From positions 1 to 43,996 of the forward strand of contig CANQCB010000002.1 in the NCBI GenBank assembly GCA_947589145.1: DNA of 43,996 nt. The letters are read 5' to 3'. Made by a program: the position numbers and the translations under genes. The stretch is from an uncultured Clostridia bacterium (lineage in GTDB: Bacteria; Bacillota; Clostridia; Christensenellales; Pumilibacteraceae). Under the pieces are notes generated by a model. The model was not told the origin of the DNA. It saw nothing but the letters and a program-made list of their open reading frames with translations, and searched no databases. Below are positions 7,668 through 16,832 of the stretch, one piece after another. Position 1 is the first letter of the stretch. Every line of letters starts with the position of its first letter.

Positions 7668-9154
7668 ACGATTTTAACGAAAGATTTGCGAAGTCGGCAG
7701 GCAATTTCGCATACATACGCTTTTTATCGGCGAAAATAGACGCAAGCAAACTTAAAGTAACCGTAAGTGCGGTTTACGATAAGGAGAACGAAGCCCGATT
7801 TACCAAAGAAAAAGCGCAAATCTTGGAGGAGTTGAAAAAGCTCCTTCCGCCGTCGGCGCGCGTGGAATTAAGCGCGACGGCGATTTCGCGCACGCCTTCG
7901 GAAATAGTTCGAACCGTACTCGACTATCTGAGCAAAGAGAGCATATTTGTTTATTCGTCGATAAACAAAGAGGATATAACCGCGATAGCGGGGGACAATC
8001 CTATCGTCAGACTCCGCGTAAGCGAGTCGATTGGCGAATATATGGAAATGAACGGGCTGGTCGAAAAATTGCGTTCATATCTCTCGAATTCCATGTTGGC
8101 GGAATTTACCGTCAAGTTGGAAAAACGGTCTGAGGATATGGCGGAAGTCATCGAACGACTTTCTGCGGAAACGTACCGCCCGAGGTTTACCTACGAACGC
8201 CCGGATGAAGGGAGAACGATCGACCCTCGTGGGCGCACGCCTATGTGCGGAAACATAATAACCGAAAAAGCGCGGTATATCTCCGACTGCATTCGACCGG
8301 ATTACGTGACGCTCTACGGTACTATGTCAGACGTAAAAGAGCATGAATATACGCCTAAAAACGCCAAAAACGAAGAAAAACGCAAATATGTAACGTTTTT
8401 TCTCGATGATACGACGGGGAAAATAAGGTGTGTGTTTTTCGTCCGTCAGAAGTCGGAAAGCGTGCTTAAATATTTGCAAAACGGCGCATATATCATTGCG
8501 AACGGAAATCTCGATTACGACGCGAGGTTAAACGACGGATCTATGCAATTCAACGTGCGCAGGTTTACGGGATGCGACAAAGCGGACTTTGTACCGAACA
8601 AAGTCGTGCGGCTCGTCGACGACAAATATCGTTTTGTTACGCCCGTCAAATATACCTATCGCACGCAGGACTCGATTTATGCGGAGCAAAAAGCGCCTTT
8701 GACGGACGAGCCTATCGTAATATTCGAAACTTTGACTACGTCGAGGCATCTCGCGGCGTTCGGGGAACTTGTAGAGATAGGCGCGGCAAAAATACGCGAC
8801 GGCAGAATCATAGAAACATTCGGCACATTTATCCGTCCTTTGGGCGAAGTGTCCGAGGAAGTGCGAACAAATCTCGGCATCAGATTATCGGATATAACGG
8901 GTAAACCGTCCTTTGACGAAGCGTTACCCGACTTTTTCAAATTTTTCGACGGATATACGCTGACGGCTTTCCCGTACGATTTTCACATGAAAGTCCTCGG
9001 CACTTATTTGGATAAACTTCACATTCCGATGCCATCAACCGTGGATATGGCGAACTATACGGATAAAGCGACGTTGAAAAGCGCCAGACAAAAGAGTACG
9101 GGCAGAACGGTGGGCGCGGCAATCGCTTTGGCTAAAATTTTAACCAATACCTGA
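7664..9154 (+). CDS. PolC-derived protein: N-terminal/OB domains plus degenerate exonuclease, no polymerase
   Basis: 496 aa in the position where Firmicutes carry polC (between ispG/proS and rimP). Residues 1-200 resemble the PolC N-terminal region. Residues about 210-305 look like an OB fold (VTLYGTMSDV, KYVTFFLDDTTGKIRCVFF). Residues about 348-496 align with the PolC DEDDh exonuclease (IVIFETLTT, LVEIGAAKIRDGRIIETF, GITDDM-like IRLSDITGKPSF). The catalytic positions are lost: the DxE of motif I reads E-T-L (355-357), the motif II Asp is H441, and the motif III His/Asp positions are G480/A485. No PHP or polymerase domain follows. The product is therefore probably structural or regulatory rather than a nuclease. 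The reading frame is intact, with an ATGA overlap start. Confidence 0.8.
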   Translation: MNDFNERFAKSAGNFAYIRFLSAKIDASKLKVTVSAVYDKENEARFTKEKAQILEELKKLLPPSARVELSATAISRTPSEIVRTVLDYLSKESIFVYSSINKEDITAIAGDNPIVRLRVSESIGEYMEMNGLVEKLRSYLSNSMLAEFTVKLEKRSEDMAEVIERLSAETYRPRFTYERPDEGRTIDPRGRTPMCGNIITEKARYISDCIRPDYVTLYGTMSDVKEHEYTPKNAKNEEKRKYVTFFLDDTTGKIRCVFFVRQKSESVLKYLQNGAYIIANGNLDYDARLNDGSMQFNVRRFTGCDKADFVPNKVVRLVDDKYRFVTPVKYTYRTQDSIYAEQKAPLTDEPIVIFETLTTSRHLAAFGELVEIGAAKIRDGRIIETFGTFIRPLGEVSEEVRTNLGIRLSDITGKPSFDEALPDFFKFFDGYTLTAFPYDFHMKVLGTYLDKLHIPMPSTVDMANYTDKATLKSARQKSTGRTVGAAIALAKILTNT

Positions 9155-9161
9155 AAAACGC

Positions 9162-9190
9162 TTGCAATTATGCGGAAATACTGTTATAAT
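9162..9190 (+). promoter_or_regulatory. Sigma-A promoter for rimP-nusA-infB operon
   Basis: TTGCAA (9162-9167), 17-nt spacer, TATAAT (9185-9190) with TG one base upstream (extended -10). Transcription should begin near 9197, giving a leader of about 67 nt before rimP that contains a stable hairpin. Confidence 0.88.
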
Positions 9191-9216
9191 ATGCTTGACT
9201 TTAATAGTAAGGCTAT

Positions 9217-9250
9217 GAGAGTGGACTGTTTCGTCCGCTCTCGAACTTTT
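9217..9250 (+). ncRNA. rimP leader hairpin (candidate rimP-leader element)
   Basis: Arms GAGAGTGGAC (9217-9226) and GTCCGCTCTC (9233-9242) form a 10-bp stem with one G-T pair and a 6-nt loop TGTTTC, followed within 4 nt by CTTTTT. Similar hairpins upstream of rimP/ylxS are known in Firmicutes as a leader family; membership here is inferred from position and the GAGAGTGG arm. It could attenuate transcription, though the T run is short and offset from the stem. Confidence 0.6.
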
Positions 9251-9263
9251 TACGGAGGTATCT

Positions 9264-9716
9264 TTGGACGAGATATTCAATGCCGTCGATCCCAAAGTGC
9301 GCGAACTCGGATACGAGACCGTTGCGGTAGAACGGCGCACCGAGTACGGACAAAAAATAATAACGATCATAGTGGACAAAGTACCTCAGGGCGTATCTCT
9401 CGACGACTGCGAGAAGATACACTACGCGATCGAACCGATCGTGGACGAATTGGACCCGACGAACGGACAGCCGTACGTTCTTGAAATTTCATCTCCCGGA
9501 CTTGACAGACCTTTCAAAACACAGCGAGATTTCGAAAGAAACTACGGAAAGGAAGTGGAAGTTAAGTTATATGCCCCCGTTAAAGGCGTAAAAACTTACG
9601 AAGGGATTCTGCTCGAACGAACGGAAGGCTATGTCCTTATAGAAAATGATAACTCTCAAATAAAAATAGAAACAAACAGAATCGCGGTAGTAAGACCGCT
9701 TGTCAGATTCGAATAA
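9264..9716 (+). CDS. rimP: Ribosome maturation factor RimP
   Basis: Cytoplasmic 30S assembly factor. At 150 aa the size is normal. Typical segments are ELGYETVAVE near the N-terminus, DDCEKIHYAIEPIVDELDP, and YVLEISSPGLDRPFKTQRDFERN in the middle, followed by an SH3-like C-terminal domain. The start is TTG at 9264 with GGAGG 5 nt upstream. It heads the nusA operon as in most bacteria. Confidence 0.96.
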   Translation: MDEIFNAVDPKVRELGYETVAVERRTEYGQKIITIIVDKVPQGVSLDDCEKIHYAIEPIVDELDPTNGQPYVLEISSPGLDRPFKTQRDFERNYGKEVEVKLYAPVKGVKTYEGILLERTEGYVLIENDNSQIKIETNRIAVVRPLVRFE

Positions 9717-9733
9717 AATCGGAGGAAACAAAA

Positions 9734-10861
9734 ATGGTAAGTAAGGATTTTTTCAGCGCTCTCGATATGCTCGAAAGCGAAAAGAAAATACCCAAAAACG
9801 TCTTTATCGAGACGCTTGAAAGCGCGCTCGCTCTTGCGTATAAGAAACAGTACGGCACTGCGAAGGCGATACAAGTTATGCTTATTCCCGAGCGTTCGGC
9901 AATACGAGTCATCGCGTATTTGACCGTTGTGGAGGAAGTGGAGGATAAGGACTCTCAGATCAGTCTCGAAGACGCCAAACTCATAGATAAGAAATATAAG
10001 GTCGGCGACAGAATTTCCGAAGAGATAGACACGAAAGGCGACTTCGGCAGAATAATAGCGCAAAACGCAAAACAGGTTATTCTCCAAAAACTTCGCGAGA
10101 TCGAGAATAACGTGATATACGAGGAACTTTCGGAGAAAGAGGACGACCTCGTAACTTGCTCGGTAAGGCGTATCGACGGTAAATATGTTTACGTCGATCT
10201 CAAAAAGCTCGAAGCGGTGCTTATGCCTACCGACCAGCTTCCTGCGGATAAATTCTATGTCGGCGAGCGCATAAAGGTATATGTAAAGAAGATCAAACCG
10301 GGTACGAGAGGCCCTCAGATTCAGGTATCGCGAACCGTTCCGGGATTTGTGCGCAAACTTTTCGAAGCCGAAGTCCCCGAGATCAAGTCGGGACAGGTCG
10401 TAATAAAGGCGCTCGTCAGAGAACCGGGTTATCGCACCAAAATGGCGGTATACAGCGAAGATCCCAACATTGACCCCGTTGGCGCGTGCGTGGGAAACAG
10501 AGGCTTGCGCGTAAATAATATCGTAGCCGAGCTCGGCGGCGAGAAGATCGAGATCATACCGTGGTGCGAAGATCCGTTGGAATTTATCGCTCGCGCGCTT
10601 TCTCCCGCAAAAGTCATCATGGTGGAAGCGAACGAGGACGAAAGGGCGGCAAGAGTGTTTGTAAAGGACGATATGCTCAGCCTCGCAATCGGTCGCGACG
10701 GACAGAACGCCCGTCTTGCGGCACGTCTGACGAATTGGAAGGTAGACGTCAAGCCGTATTCGCTTCACAGAGACGAGGACGAGTCGGAACAAAATATTTC
10801 CGATGAAGATTTAAGCGTCGACGACCTCGATACGGGTCTTAACGAAAGTGAGGGCGAATAA
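9734..10861 (+). CDS. nusA: Transcription termination/antitermination factor NusA
   Basis: RNA polymerase-binding factor controlling pausing, termination and antitermination. It has 375 aa in the Firmicutes layout: N-terminal RNAP-binding domain (about 1-130), S1 domain (about 135-200), and two KH domains (about 205-345, with GNRGLRVNNIVAEL and IGRDGQNARLAARLT). A short acidic tail follows with no AR repeats. SD CGGAGGA precedes the ATG. It overlaps rnpM by one base (TAATG). Confidence 0.98.
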   Translation: MVSKDFFSALDMLESEKKIPKNVFIETLESALALAYKKQYGTAKAIQVMLIPERSAIRVIAYLTVVEEVEDKDSQISLEDAKLIDKKYKVGDRISEEIDTKGDFGRIIAQNAKQVILQKLREIENNVIYEELSEKEDDLVTCSVRRIDGKYVYVDLKKLEAVLMPTDQLPADKFYVGERIKVYVKKIKPGTRGPQIQVSRTVPGFVRKLFEAEVPEIKSGQVVIKALVREPGYRTKMAVYSEDPNIDPVGACVGNRGLRVNNIVAELGGEKIEIIPWCEDPLEFIARALSPAKVIMVEANEDERAARVFVKDDMLSLAIGRDGQNARLAARLTNWKVDVKPYSLHRDEDESEQNISDEDLSVDDLDTGLNESEGE

Positions 10862-11112
10862 TGGGGAAGATCCCTCAAAGAATGTGCGTTGCGTGCAGGC
10901 AAATGAAAGATAAGCGCGAATTGACACGTTGTCGCGTAACTCCGGAAGGAAAGGTGGAAATCGATCCGACAGGGAAAAAAAGCGGTCGAGGCGCATATAT
11001 TTGTTCAAGTGCGGAATGCATAGCCAAGGCGAGAAAGCAAAATATTTTGGCTAAGGCGTTGGGAGCCGTCGCGGATCCCGAATTGTACGACGCATTGGAG
11101 ACGAATGAGTAG
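10861..11112 (+). CDS. rnpM: YlxR-family RNA-binding protein (RNase P modulator RnpM)
   Basis: 83 aa, the normal size. Signature residues are RMCVACRQMKDKREL near the N-terminus (Cys pair) and GRGAYICSSAECIAKA. In B. subtilis YlxR binds RNase P RNA and modulates its activity; that function is taken from the family. It starts on the last base of the nusA stop and overlaps ylxQ by 8 bp, so translation is coupled. Confidence 0.93.
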   Translation: MGKIPQRMCVACRQMKDKRELTRCRVTPEGKVEIDPTGKKSGRGAYICSSAECIAKARKQNILAKALGAVADPELYDALETNE

Positions 11113-11392
11113 TATAAAAAGTTATATAGGCTTTGCCGTAAAATCGGGCAAAATACTATACGGAATAGACAATATAATTCAAAGCCGAAAACGCAAATAC
11201 GTTATGGTAATTTGCAAAACGGCTTCCGAAAATCTCGCGGATAAAGCGAGAAAATATTCCGAAAAAAACGGCATACCGCTTATCATGGCGGAATTGCCGC
11301 TCGAAGAAATGGTACATAAGACGAATTGTAAGTTAATTGCGATATCAGATGCAAATTTGGCAAGCGCCGTTATCGGAACGAATGGGAGGTAA
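11105..11392 (+). CDS. L7Ae-family ribosomal-like protein YlxQ
   Basis: 95 aa, small RNA-binding protein of the L7Ae/L30e fold (K-turn binder). Matching segments are GFAVKSGKILYGIDNI, VMVICKTASENLADKARKYSEK and KTNCKLIAISDANLASAV. It sits between rnpM and infB as in other Firmicutes. It starts within rnpM and ends one base before the infB ATG. The precise cellular role of YlxQ is not established. Confidence 0.92.
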   Translation: MSSIKSYIGFAVKSGKILYGIDNIIQSRKRKYVMVICKTASENLADKARKYSEKNGIPLIMAELPLEEMVHKTNCKLIAISDANLASAVIGTNGR

Positions 11393-11393
11393 A

Positions 11394-13832
11394 ATGCCAC
11401 AAGAACAGAAAAAATCTCAACATTTCTCAATGGAAGTATTGAAAAAACTGATCACGCAAACAAGCGCCGACGGTTCTTTCTCCGTATACCGTTCGGAAAT
11501 CGAAACGGCTCAACGCAAAGTGAGCGGCATACTTTCCGCATGCAGAGAGATTTCCGAAAGGATAAACCGACAAAAACAGTCCGAGGCGCTTGAACAACGC
11601 AAGGAAAAGGTACAAAAGGAGGAAGTTCCCGAGCCTGTCGCGCAACCTCAGAAAGCGGCGGAGCCCGTCGCGCCCGCTCCCAAAACTCCGAACGTACGCA
11701 CCAAGCACATGGATAACGTACCGAGTTACGTAAAAGGAGTTGTGGATCTTCACCCCGAAACGCCGAAAAAGCCGCGTACGCAGACCGTCAACGGAGCAAA
11801 ACCGTCGTCAACGCGTCCGGCAAGCGCTACGCCTCGTCCCTTCGGACCGAGAGTCGCAACACCTCCTCCAGCGGCTCCCGTCGTGAAACCGCGCAAGACG
11901 TCCGACAAAGATAAGAAGAGGGATTCCGCTAAGTCATACGAAGAGAAAAAAGCCATGACTAAGCGCACTCTCATTCGCAAGGGATTTATACAGGACGACC
12001 TCGACGACGACAGAGTAAGAGTAAGAAGAAAGTTAAAGAATAAGAGCAAGACCGAACAAACGGCGGTCGAGCCTCGCGTAATAGACAACGTTACGATTAC
12101 TTCGTCGCAGGTTACCGTCAAGCAACTCAGCGAAATGATAGGCGTGGCGGCGCAGGAAATCATGAAAAAAATGCTTATGATGGGCGGCGCGCCGATTACT
12201 TCGATAAATTCCGTCGTGGATTTCGATACGCTTTTCCTCGTTGCCGACGCGTTTGGAATAACCCTTCAACGCAAGGTTGCACAGTCTCAGGAAGAACTTG
12301 CGGAGGCGCTCCACGACGAAGCGGACGACGAAAAAGATCTCGTTCCGCGCCCTCCCGTAATAACCGTTATGGGACACGTTGACCACGGTAAAACGAGCCT
12401 GCTCGACGCCATTCGCAACAGTAACGTAGTCAAGGGAGAGGCAGGCGGCATAACGCAGCATATCGGCGCGTACTCGGTAACGTGGGAGTATGAAAAGAAA
12501 AAGCGCCAGATTACCTTCCTCGATACGCCCGGACATGAAGCGTTCACGGAAATGCGCGCGAGAGGCGCGAAGGTAACGGATATCGTCGTGCTCGTAGTCG
12601 CCGCAGACGACGGCGTTCAGCCGCAAACGATTGAGGCGATCAATCACGTAAAGGCGGCAAACGCGCCCATGATCGTCGCTATCAACAAGATAGATAAGCC
12701 CACCGCCAATCCCGAAAAGATCAAGGAAGAACTTTCGAATTACGGCGTAGTAACAGACGAGTGGGGCGGCGACGTCAAAATGGTACCTATTTCCGCAAAG
12801 TTCAATAAGGGAATAGACACTTTGCTCGAAGAAATACTTTTCCTCGCAGATCTCAACGATTACAGAGCGAACCCTAACCGTAAGGCAAAGGGCGCGATCG
12901 TGGAAGCGCGGCTTGACAAAGGCAAAGGTCCCGTTGCGACCATACTTGTACAAAACGGCACGCTCCACAGCGGCGACGCGGTCGTTTGCGGAACGACATA
13001 CGGCAAGATCAGAAATATGACCGACTCTACGGGTAAGACAGTCAAAGCGGCTTTGCCGTCCACCGCCGTATCCGTAACGGGCTTATCCGGCGTTCCTAAT
13101 GCAGGCGACGACATGTGGGTGGTCGCAGACGAAAAAACTGCGAAAGAGATCGCGGACGGCAGAATAGAAAAGGATAAGATAGCGCATTCGAGCGACCTTG
13201 CCGTCAAAACCTTTGACGAAAAAGTCGTTAAGAATCTCAACGTTATCATCAAAACGGACGTTCAAGGTTCTGCGGAGGCTCTCAAAAGCGCTATATCGAA
13301 GTTGGAAAACGAAGAAGTCAAGGTTTCCGTCGTACATTGCGGCGTCGGCAATATAAACAAGTCGGATATGATGCTTGCGGAAGTCACGAATGCGTTTGTT
13401 ATCGGTTTTAACGTAAAGGCGGATTCCGAAGCGCGCATTATTGCCGAACAGAGCAAGATAAGAATGGGCTCTTACAGCGTAATTTACGACGCTATCGACG
13501 CGGTCGAAGCGGCTATGGACGGAATGACCGAGCCTAAATATCAGGAAGTATATATCGGAAAAGCGCAAGTGCGCAATATCTTCAAGATCACCGGCGTAGG
13601 TATGGTCGCAGGTTCTTATGTGTTGGAAGGCAAAGTTCAACGAGGCGCAAAGGTTGTCGTGAAGCGCCGCGGCGAGACTTTGTTCGAAGGCACGCTCAGC
13701 GGACTTAAACGCTTCAAAGACGACGTCAAAGAGGTCGCGGCGGGATACGAATGCGGCATATCCATCGACGGCTACTCCGATTTTGCCGAAGAGGACGAGA
13801 TCGAAGCGTATATCACGGAAAGGATCAAATGA
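11394..13832 (+). CDS. infB: Translation initiation factor IF-2
   Basis: GTPase that positions fMet-tRNA on the 30S subunit. The protein has 812 aa from the ATG at 11394, placed by GGGAGG at 11384-11389. A long basic Pro/Ala/Lys linker (about 1-230) is followed by the IF2-N module ([20 protein letters not shown]). The GTP-binding motifs are GHVDHGKT (about 327-334), DTPGH and NKID, and then domains II-IV follow, ending [13 protein letters not shown]. It ends in an ATGA overlap with rbfA. Confidence 0.98.
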   Translation: MPQEQKKSQHFSMEVLKKLITQTSADGSFSVYRSEIETAQRKVSGILSACREISERINRQKQSEALEQRKEKVQKEEVPEPVAQPQKAAEPVAPAPKTPNVRTKHMDNVPSYVKGVVDLHPETPKKPRTQTVNGAKPSSTRPASATPRPFGPRVATPPPAAPVVKPRKTSDKDKKRDSAKSYEEKKAMTKRTLIRKGFIQDDLDDDRVRVRRKLKNKSKTEQTAVEPRVIDNVTITSSQVTVKQLSEMIGVAAQEIMKKMLMMGGAPITSINSVVDFDTLFLVADAFGITLQRKVAQSQEELAEALHDEADDEKDLVPRPPVITVMGHVDHGKTSLLDAIRNSNVVKGEAGGITQHIGAYSVTWEYEKKKRQITFLDTPGHEAFTEMRARGAKVTDIVVLVVAADDGVQPQTIEAINHVKAANAPMIVAINKIDKPTANPEKIKEELSNYGVVTDEWGGDVKMVPISAKFNKGIDTLLEEILFLADLNDYRANPNRKAKGAIVEARLDKGKGPVATILVQNGTLHSGDAVVCGTTYGKIRNMTDSTGKTVKAALPSTAVSVTGLSGVPNAGDDMWVVADEKTAKEIADGRIEKDKIAHSSDLAVKTFDEKVVKNLNVIIKTDVQGSAEALKSAISKLENEEVKVSVVHCGVGNINKSDMMLAEVTNAFVIGFNVKADSEARIIAEQSKIRMGSYSVIYDAIDAVEAAMDGMTEPKYQEVYIGKAQVRNIFKITGVGMVAGSYVLEGKVQRGAKVVVKRRGETLFEGTLSGLKRFKDDVKEVAAGYECGISIDGYSDFAEEDEIEAYITERIK

Positions 13833-14188
13833 GTTACAAAACGGACAGAACGGCAGGCGAAATTCAAAAATGCGCTTCGCTGATATTGCAAAATAAATTG
13901 CATAATCCCGACGTTCCGCCCATGACGACCATAACGGACGTTACCGTCACCAAGGACTTGAAATACGCCACGCTTTATGTGAGCGTATTCGGCGACGGAC
14001 AAAAGGCGGTGGACGCGCTCAATTCGTCGGCAGGTTTTATCAGACATGAGTTGGCGGCGGCTCTTCGCAATATGCGCACGGTACCGTCACTTCGGTTCGT
14101 GATAGACAATTCCGTCGAGTACGGAAGAAAGATAGACACTATTTTGAAGGAGATTGCCGAAAATGAATCCCATTCTCGAAGCGATTAA
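13829..14188 (+). CDS. rbfA: Ribosome-binding factor A
   Basis: KH-fold factor for 16S rRNA 5'-end maturation and cold adaptation. It has 119 aa. Visible family segments are RTAGEIQKCASLILQNKL, ITDVTVTKDLKYATLYVSVF and RHELAAALRNMRTVPSLRF, then the D-NSVEYGRKIDTIL end. The ATG at 13829 overlaps the infB stop. Its last 26 bases overlap nrnA. Confidence 0.97.
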   Translation: MSYKTDRTAGEIQKCASLILQNKLHNPDVPPMTTITDVTVTKDLKYATLYVSVFGDGQKAVDALNSSAGFIRHELAAALRNMRTVPSLRFVIDNSVEYGRKIDTILKEIAENESHSRSD

Positions 14189-15110
14189 CAGAGCAAATAG
14201 CGTCCTTATAATAGGACACGTTAGACCCGATGGCGACTGCATTGGGTCTGCTTTTGCATTAAGAGAATATTGTCTCAAACTCGGTAAAACGGCGGACGTC
14301 GGCAGTCCGACGCCGCTTCCGGACGCTTATACTTTTGTGCGAAACAGCGATCAATTTAACCGAATTACGCGCAAAAATTACGACCTGTTCATTGCCGTCG
14401 ACTGCGGCGCAAGGGATAGGATAGGGAGAATGGAAGGGTTTTTCAAATCGGCGAAAGAAACTGTCTGGGTGGATCACCACGAGGGACACAACGGTTTCGG
14501 CAAATATAACCGTGTGGACGCCACAGCTTCGAGTACTTGCGAAATCGTTTTCGACCTTCTCGATCCCACGGGGAAAATCGATCCCGTAATCGCCACGTAT
14601 CTGTATCTCGGACTTTCCACGGATACCGGGCATTTCATGCATAACAACACCACGCCCAAAGTGCTGTATACGGCTTATAAACTCGCTTCGTACGGCGCAG
14701 AGTGTCACGAACTTGCCGTCCGATTATATCGCACTCGTACGATGGAAAAGACCGCGTTGATCGCAAAGTCGATAGAGACGCTGCGCCTGTATATGGACGG
14801 TAAAGTCGCAATAATTGCCATGACTCGGGATATTCTCGACGAATGCCATATCGACGCCAACGACACGGAAGGTATAATAGACTACGCAATCGCCGTCGAG
14901 GGCGTGGAAATAGGCGTAAGTATATGCGAAGAAAAACCGAACGAATTTAAGATAAGCTTTCGTTCTCGCGGAAAGCGCGACGTAAACGAAGTTGCACGCT
15001 TTTTCGGCGGGGGCGGTCACGTTAACGCCGCAGGGTGTCGCGCAAGCGGAAATAAAGAGGACGTAATCGATCGGATATTACGGGCAATCAGGTGCACAAT
15101 CGGGGAATGA
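14163..15110 (+). CDS. nrnA: DHH/DHHA1 phosphoesterase (NrnA-like nanoRNase/pAp phosphatase)
   Basis: 315 aa. DHH motifs are GHVRPDGDCIGSA (Mn ligands), AVDCGARDR and the signature VDHHEGHN. The C-terminal DHHA1 domain has the substrate loop GGGGHVNAAGC. The family degrades 2-5 nt RNA oligomers and dephosphorylates pAp. The start is the ATG at 14163 with AAGGAGA about 10 nt upstream; an in-frame TTG at 14154 is too close to the SD. Its place between rbfA and truB is standard in Firmicutes. Confidence 0.93.
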   Translation: MNPILEAINRANSVLIIGHVRPDGDCIGSAFALREYCLKLGKTADVGSPTPLPDAYTFVRNSDQFNRITRKNYDLFIAVDCGARDRIGRMEGFFKSAKETVWVDHHEGHNGFGKYNRVDATASSTCEIVFDLLDPTGKIDPVIATYLYLGLSTDTGHFMHNNTTPKVLYTAYKLASYGAECHELAVRLYRTRTMEKTALIAKSIETLRLYMDGKVAIIAMTRDILDECHIDANDTEGIIDYAIAVEGVEIGVSICEEKPNEFKISFRSRGKRDVNEVARFFGGGGHVNAAGCRASGNKEDVIDRILRAIRCTIGE

Positions 15111-15967
15111 AAAGCGGCGTCGTAAACATTTATAAGGAGAGCGGCCCGTCATCGTCCGCCGTCGTCGGCAAAGTGAGACGCGCTCTCGGCACTCGCGCCG
15201 TAGGACACATGGGTACGCTGGATCCGATGGGAGAGGGGGTGCTTCTCATCGGCGTCGGTAAGGGTACGCGGCTGTTTGAGTATTACTTATCCAAAACCAA
15301 AACCTACGAGGCAACTTTTCGCTTCGGCTGCACCTCGGACACGCTTGACGTTACGGGCAATATCACGACGGAAACGGTTGCGCCGACTAAGGAACAAATA
15401 GAAAGCGCATTGCCTTTACTCGTCGGCAAACAAAACCAGATTCCGCCCTCTTACAGTGCGAAATCCGTTGGCGGAGTCAGGGCGTACAAACTCGCAAGAG
15501 AGGGGAAAGTACCCCAATTGAAGCCCGTGGAAATTACGGTAAATTCTCTCGAACTTATCAAAGAGGTAGGGGAAAACGAATATTTATTCCGTATAGACTG
15601 CTCCTCGGGAACGTATATCAGAAGTTTGTGCAGAGACATTGCAGAGATGAGCGGATCTCTGGGACTTATGACTTCGATAAAGCGCACTCGCTGCGGAAAC
15701 TTCCGCGCGGACGACGCAGTAAGGGTCGAAAACGTTACTATGTCAGACATAATACCGCTCGAAATCGCAATTTCGGACTTAAAAAGATACGATCTTGCGG
15801 ATAATTTGTATAAAAAAGTTGTGAACGGCGTGCCTATTGAAATCGACGGTATAGAAGGCAATTTTGCCCTCTTTTGCAGAAACGAATTGATAGGTATCGC
15901 GGAAAACACGCCGCGCGGCGTACGTATAAAGACTTATTTGAAAGAGGATCAAAATGCAGACCGTTGA
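15107..15967 (+). CDS. truB: tRNA pseudouridine-55 synthase
   Basis: Makes pseudouridine 55 in the T-loop of tRNAs. It has 286 aa. The catalytic Asp is in GHMGTLDPMGEGVLLI; FRFGCTSDTLDVTG, QIPPSYSAKSVGGVRAY and SSGTYIRSLCRDIAE are typical TruB blocks. The ATG at 15107 fits the family N-terminus (GVVNIYKESG) and makes a 4-bp overlap with nrnA. The SD-like GGGGA is unusually close, so initiation is probably coupled. The PUA-like C-terminus is present. Confidence 0.96.
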   Translation: MKSGVVNIYKESGPSSSAVVGKVRRALGTRAVGHMGTLDPMGEGVLLIGVGKGTRLFEYYLSKTKTYEATFRFGCTSDTLDVTGNITTETVAPTKEQIESALPLLVGKQNQIPPSYSAKSVGGVRAYKLAREGKVPQLKPVEITVNSLELIKEVGENEYLFRIDCSSGTYIRSLCRDIAEMSGSLGLMTSIKRTRCGNFRADDAVRVENVTMSDIIPLEIAISDLKRYDLADNLYKKVVNGVPIEIDGIEGNFALFCRNELIGIAENTPRGVRIKTYLKEDQNADR

Positions 15968-16832
15968 ATTCGGCAAACCTTACGAAAAAGAAATAGTGCT
16001 TGCGCTCGGATATTTCGACGGAATGCACATAGGGCACAGACTGATTTCCGACAAGGTAAAAGAGCTTGCCGAAAAATATAACTGTACGCGCGCTATTTCT
16101 ACGTTCGCCGACAGCCCCAATCGAAAAGATACGTTGTTTTCCTATCATGACAGGCGTTTGATTTTCGCAGATTGCGGAATGGAACTCTGCCTTACCTTGT
16201 ATTTTATTCGCGTTTGCCGCATGACGGGTGAGGAGTTTTTCAAACAACTCACCGATACGTATAAGGTTAAAGCAATCGTGTGCGGACAAAACTATACGTT
16301 CGGTTCGGACAGGTGCAATGTCGACGCGCTTAAAAAACTTTGCGATGAGCGCGGTATCGAACTGACGGTTATCCCCACTTATTTGTATCACGGCGTAGTC
16401 GTTTCGACCACCGCGGTAAAAACATTTTTGATTACCGGCGACGTCAAAAGCGCGAATATGTTCCTCGGCTCGACTTATTTTATTCGCGGAAACGTTGTTT
16501 ACGGCGACGGACGGGGAAGAAACATAGGCGTGCCTACCGTCAATCTCAATCTTCCCATCGGCGTAATGGAGATCAAACGCGGGGTATACGGCACTCATAC
16601 CATTCTCGGCGGCAAGGAATATAAGTCGGTGACTAACGTCGGACCTCGACCGACCTTTACGCAAAGCAAATTTGCGGTGGAGACCAATCTGATAGGTTAC
16701 GAGGGCGGAAGTTTGCTCGGTAAAGAAATTACGGTTTATTTTTATAAATATTTGCGTTCGATAAGAACTTTCAAGAATGCGGAGGAACTTGTCGCACGAA
16801 TACAAAAGGATAAGGAGTGGACGGAATGCTGA
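15954..16832 (+). CDS. ribF: Bifunctional riboflavin kinase/FAD synthetase
   Basis: Phosphorylates riboflavin to FMN and adenylates it to FAD. It has 292 aa. The N-terminal nucleotidyltransferase domain has ALGYFDGMHIGHRLI (HIGH-type motif) and VCGQNYTFGSDR. The C-terminal kinase domain starts with RGNVVYGDGRGRNIGVPTVN and has TNVGPRPTF. One change is at the usual STTxVR-like site, which reads VSTTAVKTFL. It overlaps truB by 14 bp, giving the conserved truB-ribF pair. Confidence 0.96.
   Translation: MQTVEFGKPYEKEIVLALGYFDGMHIGHRLISDKVKELAEKYNCTRAISTFADSPNRKDTLFSYHDRRLIFADCGMELCLTLYFIRVCRMTGEEFFKQLTDTYKVKAIVCGQNYTFGSDRCNVDALKKLCDERGIELTVIPTYLYHGVVVSTTAVKTFLITGDVKSANMFLGSTYFIRGNVVYGDGRGRNIGVPTVNLNLPIGVMEIKRGVYGTHTILGGKEYKSVTNVGPRPTFTQSKFAVETNLIGYEGGSLLGKEITVYFYKYLRSIRTFKNAEELVARIQKDKEWTEC

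Noticed and set aside
15092-15106. GTG 15092 as truB start
   Set aside because: It lacks an SD, and the family N-terminus begins at ATG 15107, which also gives the usual 4-bp overlap.
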